Translations under genes and position numbers: made by a program
Source: Moniliophthora roreri
Lineage: Eukaryota; Basidiomycota; Agaricomycetes; Agaricales; Marasmiaceae
DNA length: 64,000 nucleotides
Direction: 5' to 3'
NCBI GenBank assembly: GCA_001466705.2
Contig: LATX02000078.1
Span: 868,001-932,000, forward strand
In this document: positions 36,846 through 49,272 of the stretch, one piece after another
Layout of the letters: every line of letters begins with the position of its first letter
Position numbering within the stretch: the stretch's first letter is position 1
The notes under the pieces: model-generated
The model's input: the letters and a program-made list of their open reading frames with translations, nothing else
Told to the model about the DNA's origin: nothing
The model's database searches: none

Positions 36846-39000
36846 ATGCTATCCTCTATTCTTCTAGCCATAGCTTTGGGCCTCACCTCCCCGTCAAGGG
36901 CCCTGGACAATGGCGTAGGTAGGACACCGGCCATGGGATGGAACTCTTATAATGCATTTTCGTACGTTCTTTTTGAAAGTTTCGGTCGATTATCTCCAAC
37001 TCACCCTGACAGGTGTGGTGCGACAGAAACTCAATATCAAGTTCAGGCACGGGCATTAGTGGATTTGGGTCTCAAGGACCTAGGGTATCAGTATCTTAAC
37101 CTGTGCGTCTTGCCCGTCTCTTTTTACTTCGATAATCGAGCTCCGAGTTAATAGGGACTGTGGCTGGCAAGGAACAAGTCGGAATGCCTCTGGCGGTTTT
37201 ACTTGGAACACTGAGCGTTTCCCATCCGGCATCCCCGCATTGGCTTCATTCGTGCATGATCTAGGGCTTAAATTTGGAGTTTACTCTGACGAGTACGTCT
37301 TTCGCAGTGAGATATCTTTCGTTATTGAAGCTTCGTGGTAATAGCGGATACTATTCCTGCGACGATCAAGGCGGAAACGCTCATTGGCAAGGCTCCCTAG
37401 ACCACGAAGAACAAGATGCTGCCTCGTTCGCTGAGTGGGGTGCCGATTATCTCAAATATGACAACTGTTTTGCCGTGAGCAAGACAGATTTCGTCAACTA
37501 TGATCCTCCATTTGAGGTTAGCGTCGCAAGGTTCTGATAGCTACTTTTTCTCAAGCCCTTTGTAGCTCAAGGTCAAGATGTTTGACAAGACATCAACGAT
37601 AAACTGATTCATGTCATACTTTAGCCCCGCTACACTAAAATGAGGGATGCTCTCGCGGCCACCGGACGCCCCATCCTCTACTCGGCCTGTAACTGGGGCG
37701 TGCAAGACCCTGCAAGAACCTGGCCAGGCCCGACCGTTGCGAACTCATGGCGGATGTCGTAAGTCTCCTTATGAGTCTACTTCATTCAGCTGACTCGCTG
37801 GGCTTCCAAGGAATGATATAGGGCCTCCTGCAACTTGGGCCAGTGTCTTCCGCATACTCAATCAAGTAGTCCCAATCACTGGTTTCGCAGAACCAGGAGG
37901 TTTCAACGACTTGGACATGCTTTATGTTGGGAATAGTGGATTGACACCTGCAGAGCAGCAGACCCATTTCGCTTTTTGGGCTGCGGCGAAGAGCCCGTTG
38001 CTCATTGGGATTGACCTGACCAAAGCTGGTAGCAGTGCGTTGAACATACTGAAAAATGAGAGGGTTATTGCGATTAATGTGAGCGTTTAAGATCTTTGAG
38101 AGTCGATATACTGACAACTGATTGGCTTTTTTACTCCCAGCAAGATTCTCTCGGGAAATCCATCAGTTTCAAGAGGCGTTACATAAACGATCATGACGTT
38201 TGGGCAGGGCCGCTGTCAGATGGCTCAGCTGTCGTTCGTGCGTATAGTTAAACCTCTCCTTGTCTTGTACTCACTGCGAGATACAGTTGTCATCAATTTG
38301 CAGACCTTGTCTCGTACCGTGGCCCTGAACCTAGCCGACGTTGGTTTCTCTTCAGCGAATGCACAAGACATCATCACGGGTCATGATCTTGGAATGATCA
38401 GCAACTCGTAAGAACATTCTCCCACATCACGGGATCGCGTCTGAAACTATCATTTCAGTTACGAGGCCACTCTTGAAGGACATGGTTCATTTATGCTCAA
38501 GTTAACATCAGGAACACCCGTTCCCCCGCCCGAGTTTACCTTCTACGACGCATCCTCTGGGGATCTTTCAGGAGGAGCCAACACCCGCAGTGTAAATGAC
38601 ACAATTGTCGTTGGCTTCGTCGGTAATGGAGGGAAGATCACGCTAAATAACGTTGACGGTGGCAGTGAAGGAGGCACCAAGTTACTTGCGTTGGATTACA
38701 TCAATGCCGAGTTCACGATGACAAACACTGCTTGTCCGAACTGTAGGGAAGCGATCTTGCGAGTGAACGGTGGAGAGGAAGCTAGGGCGCAGATGCCTAT
38801 CAGCGGTCAGGTATGACTTGACTTCCGTATAGTACTTAAACGTGTAGTACTCACGAATTCCTTTGTAGAGCTGGGATATAGCTTTCCGGAATTATTTGGT
38901 TTCCGTGCCTGGATTCAGGGCTGGAAGGACGAACACCTTGGAGATATATAATCCTTCGGCATATACACCTGATTTTGTTCGCATCGGGGTGGCTGTCTAG
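36846..39000 (+). CDS. GH27 alpha-galactosidase
   Basis: Secreted retaining alpha-galactosidase that removes alpha-1,6-galactose from galacto-oligosaccharides or galactomannan. A signal peptide ([19 protein letters not shown]) from the ATG at 36846 is followed by [22 protein letters not shown] (across an intron), KFGVYSDAGYYSC and DYLKYDNC, whose Asp is the GH27 nucleophile. [20 protein letters not shown] carries the acid/base region, then [14 protein letters not shown] and a beta-sandwich C-domain. A further C-terminal module ([20 protein letters not shown] to the TAG at 38998) resembles a carbohydrate-binding module as in some fungal GH27 enzymes. In-frame upstream ATGs exist at 36798 and 36813; 36846 fits the signal peptide and TATA best. 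Catalytic residues intact, about nine exons. Confidence 0.88.
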
Positions 39001-40804
39001 AAGGGGTTGTTATTACTTAACAGGCGGATCAATGACTGCACGTATTACCTGTAATGGGTTGAAGGAAGGGACGCGGAAGTACGCTAGAGACACGAAACGG
39101 TATGGAAGCGTCCATTATGAAAAACGTGGTCATGCCTCCTGGTCTGCGTCAAAGAGTCTAGAGAGACTGTCTGGAGTGCAAACCGTTCCTTCGAGCAATA
39201 TACCGCTGATGAAATAATCTCTGGTGACTAGGGCGGTGCAGTTATTAGGTATTGCCAAGGAGATGTGCTAGACGTGAACGACCAGTCGATCAAAGACCGA
39301 GAACCAAGGACTTACCCCGGCGTGTCTTGGGTGAGAAGAATTGAACCAGGGAATGTAGATGCGACCCTTCTGGCGCTGTGAAACGGATGATAAACTCGGT
39401 GTCCGATGTTTCATTATGCTCCGTAACTCGCTCGGAAATCGAAGTTGCTGGATTTATATATCGAATGAGCCAAGAGATTGCCGGACAACTTCATGATTAG
39501 TATTTACCAGCTGTGTTTCCAATGATTAACAAAGGGGAGCTAGTGTTTGCTCCCAAAGGCTCTTTCTGAAAGCCGCGCTCAGCTGGGTGTATCTTCCATC
39601 CTCTAGAGACATGTGAATGAATATTCAGAAGACGGAGACAGACCGTCATGTACGTGCATTGGACTCTATTCTTGGCGGCCAGGTCAATGAAAGACGAATT
39701 GAAACTTCCCATATGATCCCGTAACTGTCGATACATTGGTACCTATAAAACTGATAAATAATGGTTCCGTTTCCAATGCAATTCCAGAAACTAGCAGCGG
39801 AAAAGAATCGGGGTTGTTCAGAACTGAGAATATGGCATCCAGATCACGTTCAGATGTTTACCAGCCGAGCCTGAGTGGTGCTTTGGACGAATTCCGAATA
39901 AAAAATGGATGACGAAAGCCGGGAATCAGGAGAGAAACGCATAAAAGAAGCAAAGATTATATATTGGCTTGGGCATTATTGCCATCTTCGTAGGTCTCAT
40001 CGATATATCCAAATTCAAGCTCTGCGCGAGGGGCTTCGTCAGTCCACTGCACAAAATCAAGAGGTTATTGACACACCCAGCTCCGACGTCAGCTGCATCC
40101 ATCCATCCACCTTTCAAGCTCAATCGTACCCAAGTATCTAGTCTAAGAGTCCAGAGTGCTGAGAAGCCGCGCGGAGAATAGAATGGAGAACTGCGAGAAC
40201 CGGATGGTAGGCTCTTTAAGCGCTCGGCTACGTGACTAATACCCTTCTTATTGACCATCACCATACGATGATTTGATATCCAAGTGCACTACTCCCTCAT
40301 CCAAAGAGCAAACCTGGAACTCTATGGGAGACCTCGTGAAGTGCTTGGCCGTCAAGTAAAATGGGATCTTGGAACAGTGTATCTTCCAACGCCAAATCAC
40401 GACTAGCGCTTGATCAAGTTCGCACTGGGATACCCCGGCGGGAATCCGAATCGTTGAATAGTATCTTCACTAACCCTGTGAAGTCTCGCGCCGGAAGACT
40501 CTCCGTGATTTTCGTAATTTTCATGAACAGTACTTCCAGTTTCATTCACAGACCTCTGATAGCTTCCGTGGGTGGCGCCTCATCATCAACAATGGACGTC
40601 CGTCGTCAACCACGACCGGATTTTACTCTTTGTTCTCTGCTCTTGTATGATGCGAAAGACTACGCAATCAAAAGTATCAAACGACGCGGTTCGCATTCGC
40701 TCAGCGCAAAAGCATTAGGTTTATGATACGAAACCGAATCCGAATCCGAATCCGAATCTTTTGTCTCTTAAATGTAGTCGCATAATCTCTCATCCTCACC
40801 AGCC
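39001..40804. other. Intergenic, no convincing gene; CCGAAT microsatellite
   Basis: 1.8 kb of short, mutually conflicting open frames. A hydrophobic stretch (GIIAIFVGLIDISKF, about 39969) follows a charged frame from 39905 but needs a frame change I cannot justify. Four CCGAAT units lie at 40734-40758, just upstream of the RTA1 gene. Confidence 0.4.
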
Positions 40805-41775
40805 ATGTCTTCAGCTAGCCCAAAACAGCCACGCAAATTTGTTCTTTACCATTATGAACCTTCCCTACTGGCCGCGATACTGTTTACCGCCATCTTCGCT
40901 GGATGTGGGGTAACCCATGCACGACAAATATATCAAACTAAGACTTGGTACTTCACAGCGATGCTCATCGGTGTCCTGAGTGAATAATTCTCCCTGTTTA
41001 CCATCTTGTGCGGGGCTAAGCATTGCGCAGTGGAAGCAACCGGGTACTTCGGTCGAATCATATCTCACTTTGACAATATGGCATTGGGACCCTACGTTAC
41101 GCAGACCCTCTTCATTCTCATTGCACCAGCACTCATCGCCGCATCTATCTATATAATCCTCGGACGAATTATTGCCACACTTGAGGCTGAACGTCATTCG
41201 CTCGTACCAATCAAGTGGCTCACGAAAACATTCGTGATTGGGGATGTTTTCAGTTTCTTTATGCAAGCATCATCCTCAGGATCTCGGAGAAAGAGTTGAC
41301 ACTGAGTTTTCATTTTCAAGGTGGTGGAATGATGGCGGGATCTCCTGAGACCATGCTCCACACTGGCGAACAGGTTACCATCGGCGGCCTCTTCATCCAA
41401 TTCATCTTTTTCGGGTTTTTCATGATCACTTCCTTCACCTTCCATATGCGTATTCGACGTGACCCAACTTCGGCCTCTTTGACACATCAGGCTCCCGTAT
41501 CATGGCAGAAACTGCTGTTGGTGCTGTACGCCGCCAGTGGACTTATCATGGTTGGGTCCATCTTCAGATTGATTGAATACATGCAGGGGAATGATGGGTA
41601 TCTTTTAAAACATGAGGCGTACTTGTACGTTTTTGACGCCGTGTTGATGGCTGCTGCAGTCATTCTCTTTAACGTCTATCATCCCTCAAAGGTGTTGGTT
41701 GAACAGCGGGGCCGCAAAGGATTTTATAACAACAATAACAGCACGGAAACGTATGTGATGGCACAGGGGGCGTAA
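40805..41775 (+). CDS. RTA1-like multi-pass membrane protein
   Basis: Seven-TM RTA1-domain protein, a fungal family linked to lipid translocation and resistance to membrane-active compounds. MSSASPKQPRKFVLYHYEPS leads into TM1. An intron near 40971-41030 joins to IVEATGYFGRIISHFDN, then YVTQTLFILIAPALIAASIY, FVIGDVFSFFMQ, GGGMMAG, further TMs and a cytosolic tail to TAA 41773-41775. The join between FFMQ and GGGMMAG (about 41275-41332) needs a phase that no GT-AG intron supplies. That leaves a noncanonical intron, a frameshift or a missed base. Specific substrate unknown. Confidence 0.75.
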
Positions 41776-43770
41776 TCATTACGGACTCATACACTCGTGG
41801 CTGGGAAATACATAAAAGATAGATATCCCCGCATTTGGTTCCACAGGACTTGTGTACTTGCTTGCTTGTACGTGTCCTGACGTTACTACATTCCTTCTAG
41901 TTGAAATTGTGTTTGACCACTTGATTTTTGAGATATAGCACAGTTCGTAAGGGACTATCAGCCCCCGTCTGCGGTCAATGATATATGATGACCCTTCCTC
42001 TGACCTCAACTGATAGATCATCTAATGATGATAGAAATGTTGGAAGTTAGCTAACGCGCATAGGAAGGTTCGTTCCGCCATCGATATTTTTCACCTGGGC
42101 CGAGTTGAGACCTTGAGAAATCCCCAGTGAAATTTGCTGCCGAATCCTATATTTCCCAGCCATGGCCTTTGGCAAGTTTCAGCACTCCCAAATTGCGGGC
42201 TCCACTTTGAATTGCGACGCCGAGTCGAACATCGAAATTCTTCCTATGATGCGATAAATTGCACCTGTCACTATGTACCTATGAGAGGGGTTCAACGTTC
42301 AATGTCCACGACAGGAGCCCAAACTGTTGACTGGGCGCCTCGAATCGATCAAATCGGGACGCGACAGCGGGAAGTGTGCGTAGTAGCGTGTAGTGAACAA
42401 GTCAGAGTGACGCCAAAAAAAGCGCAGGACGTAAGGAGGGTCGAGTGTTACACGACGTAGAAGGAAATTGACTGAGAAGCCACCCCCGGGAAGTGAGAAC
42501 CTCATTTTTTCTGAGTCGTGTTTTGTGTGCCTTTGTGTCGATTTCGAATTGTGGTCTTTGAGAGGTGAGTCCCGAGTAGGTACCCCGATTAGGGATTAGG
42601 AGAGGCGCCGGTGGGCAGATTAGTATGTGGGTTTTAATGTCCTCGAGGAGAAGAATGTAGCAAGCAGACGAGGGTCTAGTGGCGTAGTAGCAGATAACTC
42701 GGTCGTCATGACTCGTGAAACTTGTCCGAATACCATGGGTGGCGGCAACCTGAGCCTCTAAATGAAATGATGAATGCACATCGATGAGTACGAGATGCGA
42801 TGGTATCATTCATATATACAAAGAATGACGAGAATTCCATGAGAAACGGGCATTTCAGTTTCGAGTGCTCGACAAAAGGTTTCCATGCTTGAAGACGGAG
42901 TCGAGGGTGCAGCTCGCCATGGTACGGATCATGGAAGGACAGAAGACCAAGTCGCCACATGTGTTTTAGACTTTGAGTAGGCGGCAGCGTGCACACTTGA
43001 GTGCGGCGTGGCGAGCTAACGCCGCTGTTCGTCTGGATGCAGCTAGACAATGGCAGGAAATGTCCGGCGTGGAATGGACGTCACAACAGGCACCTTACTT
43101 GGGGATCAGGAACGTGCACGTGGGTGTTTTGCCAGGATTCCTCTAGGGGGTCCACAGGGGATGATCTGGAGTTGGATTGACGTTGAATGCTAGAGTTTAC
43201 GCAAAAAGCAGCTACAGCCTTGTTTGACGTGGTTCTGATGAGTAGAGAAAAGGTGCTTCGAGGTGAATCTAGGTGCGGAGGCCTGCGGGATCTGGAAGAG
43301 GTTCAGCCTGTTGCAAAGGGCCGAATGTTACCAGATACGCGGATCTTTCCAAATGGACAAACAGGATGATCAGTTATCCGATATGATTTCTGCACACATG
43401 GGTTTGCGGAGAGCAGCGGAGAGCAACAATTGACTTGTGGTGTACCACGGGGTAATTTTGAACGCTGGCGTGACGCCAAGGGTGGCTTCTCTCTCCAAGA
43501 TATACTTAGACTCCGGGTACAGCAGCGAGTGAATCGGTATCGGTGGCGACGGAGGGTGGTTATCGGATAAATGAATGTTGTAACATGGAAAACAAATGAA
43601 TGCCGACACGGTGACAAATAAGCCCAAACTAACCAAATTGAGTTACCGCCAAAAATTGATTGTGAAAATTAAGTCGAGGAGGGGAAATCCCAATTGTCAC
43701 AGAACGGCTTGACTTGGAGATGCCCGTTCCGTCTAACTAGCTTGTTCTTGTTTCTTCCCTTCTCACCGCA
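41776..43770. other. Intergenic, no gene seen
   Basis: 2 kb with only short open frames in changing phases, none with domain or signal features. Likely long regulatory DNA for the downstream Ser-rich gene, or unannotated repeat. Confidence 0.4.
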
Positions 43771-46700
43771 ATGTCGACCCTCCTCCTCGAGTCCTTCCTC
43801 GTTCCCCCTTCATTTATACCGTCATCACCACGGCCAACGACGCCGACACTTAACCCACCTCCCTCGAGACCCCCAAGTGCACCGTTACCACCAGTCCCAG
43901 GACCATCAAGGATTTCCGAATCAGATGCTCTTCTCTTCCTCGGTTCGACAAGAAACTCGAAATACAGTGGCGCGGGTCGACCAGATTCAATAGCAAGTGT
44001 AGCTAGTGCCAAGAGCAACGGCGTACATTATGCACACTCGCCCAACTACCCCAAGAACAGAAGAGATTCGGATTCACATTCGAATCGTTCAGGTTTTTCT
44101 CGTGTTTCCGGTCGTTCGTCAACCGACGGAAGACCTCTGTGGGAAACGAGTAGTGTCATTCGAGAGTCGCGAATAGAAGATGGAGATGATGTGTCCATAT
44201 TCGACCCAGCAGACGCATATGGCGGAACTATGGACAGTGACTCTGGGGATGAACAATTAACGAAGATGAGGATGACCATATCACCAATGCCACCAGACTA
44301 TGATCATGACAACCGCATCTCTCCGCCCTTGTCAGCCCAATTCCCTATTCCGCCTCCCTTGTCAAAGGATCATATTTCACTAGCAAATAAACGATGTGCG
44401 TACTTTGTTCTTCATCATTTTGATAGCTGATCTCAACAATATTTGTTGTTCAGTATCATTGTCCAGCTCAATATCGTCGTCGTCATTGTCTAAGCGACCG
44501 CAATTCATTCGCAAAGACTCTGTACCGCAACACCAGACTATACACTCCGTAGAATCCATAGATTCCATATCATCCATTTCCATGCATGATTTACCACCAG
44601 ACGACTCGGCCGGCAGCTCTGACGAGTTTGACGTACCTACCACCACCAAATTCCCCGCTCCACCCCGAATAGACTATCCTCCAGCGGTCAGGCGTACTCA
44701 GCAGCTCGCTCCAATCTCCAGCTTTCCGCAGACCCTACAGCCCCATTCATCATCACTCCTTCAAACTCCTCGATCACCAAATATACCAACTACACCGATG
44801 ATATCGGAGACGCCTCCGACACCTCAGTCACCCGAGTACGACACCTCAATACAGTCTGCATCCATCGCTACTACTGTGCAGAGACCACGGGGACGATTTT
44901 CTTCCACTGCAGCCACGCCTTCATCTTTTGAACCTCCTCTTTCGTCATCATCGCCATCACATGCATCCACACCTTCTTCCAGTTCACAAGACGCCTCTCA
45001 ACCAGTAGAATTCCCATCAGAACCCGTGGCATCACCAACAGCGGAAGAACTTGATTCAGATCCGCTCCGTCTGCATCGTGAGCTGCGTTCCCGACGATCG
45101 AGGAGTGCCAGTCATAAACGACGACTACAAGACACTGATAGTGGGAGTGGGAGTGCTTCACCTGCACTTGGCTCTGGCGAGTCGACGCCTGCGTTACCAA
45201 CGTCTGCATCTGGTTCATCAACACCAAGTGTCTTTGAGCCTTCTGAATCTGTTTTTGGTTTTGATGACAAGAATATCCCCGAGCAAGGAATCGAAAGTTT
45301 GACTTTGAATGGCCTTGCTGACTCTCGAACACGAGGGAATTGGATGTCAGGCTCGAGTGAGGCTGCACCGCCCTCCTCTTTTAGAGCATCTGCGTCTATG
45401 GTAGAGGATGGTAGAGGTTCGCCAGACATTCAGGATTTATTGGAGAAGACACCGAGGCCTAGAAGGAAGAGTAGTGCGAGTCGTTTAAGTTCGAGTGCTA
45501 GTATGAGTTCGTTGGGTACCTCGGCGAAACGATCGAGAAGCGCGTCTCGATCGCGGAAACGGAAAAGTACTGGTTCAAGTGTAGATGCTAGACGGAGAGC
45601 CAGTGAGGGTATTCCTGGTGTTAGTGGCAGCAAGAAAGGATACAGAGAGTCGTTCATCAAGAGGGAACAGGAACGAGATGAACGTTTGGCGAGGCTGGAG
45701 AGAGAGCTTGAGGGTATGGGTAGCGATGAGGAGTCTGATGATGGAAGAGTAACGAGTGGTTATGGTTTTGGGTACGATGTGCGCAGCATTAGTGGGAGTG
45801 AAGGCGAAGATGGCTTGCTCCCTGGCGAAGATGGGAGTGCCAGTGATTCGAGTCTGGATATCCATACGCCTCTTCCGTAAGTCTTCGGGTTTTGTTTTGC
45901 ATCTTTTTTTTTTTTTGTGGGAGAAAAGGCTGGAGTCATTATACTGGGGTCTTGAATATTTATATATTCAGCCCCCCTAGTCCTCCAACGCGTGTGGATG
46001 CGGCGTGCATTCCATGCATCAGCCCTTCCTTGACAGCTGCATCGGGTATTTCATTACGGATTTACTTGTCCTTTACCAAGATTATTATCATCTTCGTAAC
46101 AATGGCATGAGACTCACCTCGTATCCCACAGACATCTCCTGCTACGCCATGGCCTGCTGTCCCACAAGTCCAAGCTGATCCCGTCCAACTCATTGGGCTC
46201 GTTACCCTCGACGGATTCTCTAGCGTCGGTGTCATTACCAGGTGAGAGGCCGGCGAGTACCATGAGTATGCAGTCGACAGGTGAGTATTCTATTACGTCC
46301 TTGTTGTTCTTTGGGTTCTTGCATGCTGGGCTTTCATCGACGGAAGACGCGGGGCTGCTTCTCTGGGGGGCGGAGTGACGAAGGCTCTGGATCATGAGTT
46401 AATCCTTGAATTCAGCCATTATAAATGGGCAGCGGTATGGTGGGAGCTTGATCGCCGCGAAAAGACCCAGGTCGAGCCTTTATATACGTGCATCCCGCAA
46501 TTTGCACAGACGAGTTCATATACCTCTTTTTGTGCATATTCGTTGCATGCAGGAATGATTGTGGATCATCCGCCCCCGTCTGGCTTTATACGGTGGCGTA
46601 TTCCAACCCGGCGCCTGATGAGACAATCGACGATACTTGATAGATGGTGTACCTCATTTGGATCCATATGCTTCGAATTTCTTTCCCCCTTCTTTCTGGC

Positions 46701-48353
46701 ATTATTTCTCTGTTTTATCGTGAGCATTATACTTATGTGAACCCAGACTCAAAAGCCAGCTTGCTCAAGGACGTCCGCGACACTCCCAGTCGAAGGTTGA
46801 GGCACAAAGACGGTCGACTTTTGAGAGGAGGTCTAGGCCTGACAACTGGATTAGGCTGGAGTGATAGGTGGGTATTTTCGTCCCCCAATTTCTGTTTCGA
46901 CTTTTCTTTCCGTTTCCTTTCTTCTTGTTTTCCCCTTTTGGGTTATTTCATGCACCTTCTTTCTCTTCTTCTTTGTCTAGGCGACCTGAAAGTTTTTCCT
47001 GCTCGCTTTGCCGCGGAATGTGGCGGGGGACAATCATGATTCATGATGGACAATGATTGTTATTTACCATCGTGACCTCTTGTGCTCTCATTCTGTTCAC
47101 ACACTGTCTCTAATTGCTATTCGATGGCCTCGAAGGAGATTTCGGAGTTTGAGCGTGGGGGGCGAGTTTGATTCCTTGTATTTTCATTTTACCTTTCTTG
47201 TCATCTTGTGCCGTGTTTGTGTTCAATAGCTGACTTTTGTCACAGTGAAGACGAAGATGCACCGTCTCCTCTCACCTCAAAGTTGTCTGGCATGCTTTCC
47301 AGAAAGGCCTCCTTCGCCTCACTAAGTAACGGCCGACCATCGTCCTCTGCTTCTGCACCGAGTCGGAGCAAGTCGTACGGCAACTTGCGCTCCTCATCGG
47401 AGTTCTCTACGAACACACCGTCCCAACGGTCATCAAGGTTATCGAGTAACTCATCATATTCCCAACATCCTTTATCACGGAGTTATTCCAGTAATACGTT
47501 ATTGGAGGCTGATGAGAGGAATGATTCTGAAGACGAGTACGTCAATGACACCTTCCACGGCTACCCAGCTGCCAATAGGTCAATGCCTCCCAGCTCGTGG
47601 CAGGGCAGTGTACTCAAAGGTCGGAAAGCCGGTACTTCACGAACCAGTACTGGATCAAATTCATCCTTGGCTATATCCATACCTGATTCCAGGTCCGGTA
47701 TCATTACGCCAACAGCGAATGGATTCAAGACTATCACTCGATCCATCTCCGAGGCATCCTTGTCCTCCAACCGTAGCATCCCTTACCCTGCTCCCGAGGA
47801 AATCCTCAAAACGCCATCTAGCTCGTCATCAATGTCCTCGGTATCCATTGCAATGCCTACAACGCCAAGGGACGAGGAAGCTGATACTGCAACGCCATTA
47901 GCCTCTTTGACGAGGATAGACCCCAACAAGATATTACCCCCTTTACCGAACCCCCGCACAGGAAGCATTAGAAGACCTGTTGCTCCTGGTCTTGCCGCAC
48001 GCTTTGCGTCGCCAAAGACTGCCCCTACTAGTAGGAGCAGATCGAATTCTGTGGGCACCTCGGAATCGCCTGCAACGAACACTAGTAATATCCCTACTAT
48101 GCCTTCGACAACACCGTCACATTTACCGCCCAGACAACTGCAACTTCCCAGGTACACTGCTGCTACAGCGGGTGGTCAAGCGCGGACGGCCACGAGATCG
48201 ACGCCGACCACGCCTGTGGCAACGAGCAGACCGACGCCACGCACTGGTACAGGAATGGTGTACAGGAGTAGCTCCGGTGGCGCACGGACATCTATGATGA
48301 AAATGCCGTCTTCAACAATACTTCGAACTTCTGCCTCTGAAGGTCGTATTTGA
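43771..48353 (+). CDS. Large Ser/Pro-rich disordered protein
   Basis: About 1,200 residues, almost all low-complexity Ser/Pro/Thr with Arg-Ser stretches (SKRSRSASRSRKRKS), and few hydrophobics. Exons: 43771-44394, then LSLSSSISSSSLSKRPQFI up to 45876, a block HGLLSHKSKLIPSNSLGSLP (46132-46280), a compact ordered-looking island TPSRRLRHKDGRLLRGGLGL then TTGLGWSDS (46747-46867), and SEDEDAPSPLTSKLSGMLSR from 47246 to the stop. Three introns are long for this genome (255, 466 and 378 bp). A helical stretch (KREQERDERLARLERELEGM) precedes intron 2. No known domain. Possible signalling or scaffold role, but this is not demonstrated by the sequence. Confidence 0.75.
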
Positions 48354-49272
48354 TGTCCTATATTTGGAAAGTCTGCCCGCTTCGACGTTCTTTTTGTTCA
48401 ATATTATACCACTCTTTGATCATACACAATCCCTATTTTTGAACCTATCAAAGGATACCCTAGCCTCCATACCATCTCTGTTCATTTGATTTTCGGTTCT
48501 GTTATCGCTCCTTGTACAGTGTTCTTTTAGTGTTTTCGTCTAACCAACTACAAATGCGGAAACCCCACCACCTTATTTTCCTTCATTTTTGTGGATTTCA
48601 GGATGGATCTAGTTAATTTTCTGTATGTAAGTACATATCAATCGTTCATATGTTTGGTCCGCAGCCCAGCAGTAGCTGGCCAATTGCAGATTTTCATACT
48701 TAGCTGTGATAACTCAACTCATCAGGTTCAAACGTCTTCATCACACTTGATGATTCTCTTAGGTAGCATTGTCGGTTGGCTAAATATTGCCAACACCGTC
48801 ATTGGTACTAGATGTAGTGTTAGTTGTCGTCGGCACCTAGTTCACCTGTGGGATCACCATAGTTGAGACGTTGGCTAAATGCCATCTCAGGAGCGTAGTA
48901 CTAGTAGTAGACAAATCGATTGAATGATACGATTTCAGGACACTGCCAGCATTTTGGCTCAGTTCATAAGGAGAGGACAGGTATCGTACATTGTAAAAGA
49001 ATCATAGGTTACGCGCACCTGCCAGTCGTTTATACGCAACATCTTCCGTCCGAGCCCGGCCAGGCCCTAGTGGGAACTGAAGAAAGATACCAACACTCAC
49101 CTAGTCCAATCGTACATGCATGGAGCCTTCGACGTATGGCCCGCAATCCTTGACTTGGGGTACCTCCGAGCATCTGCCATCCAGAGATGATTGATATGTA
49201 CTCGGAATGCCGCATCCGTATAATCCAATTCCAGGCCGCGTGGCTCTTGCCCCTTTACCATCACACGGCAGC
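48354..49272. other. Intergenic, no gene seen
   Basis: 919 bp holding the 3' end of the Ser-rich gene and the F-box promoter. The open frames found here are short and uncorroborated. Confidence 0.4.

Noticed and set aside
43303..43636. Two overlapping minus-strand frames (88 and 104 residues)
   Set aside because: Different phases over the same stretch, no motif, signal peptide or splice support.
44871..45368. 165-residue minus-strand open frame inside the Ser-rich gene
   Set aside because: Antisense shadow of Ser/Arg-rich codons. The plus-strand frame is longer and splices coherently.
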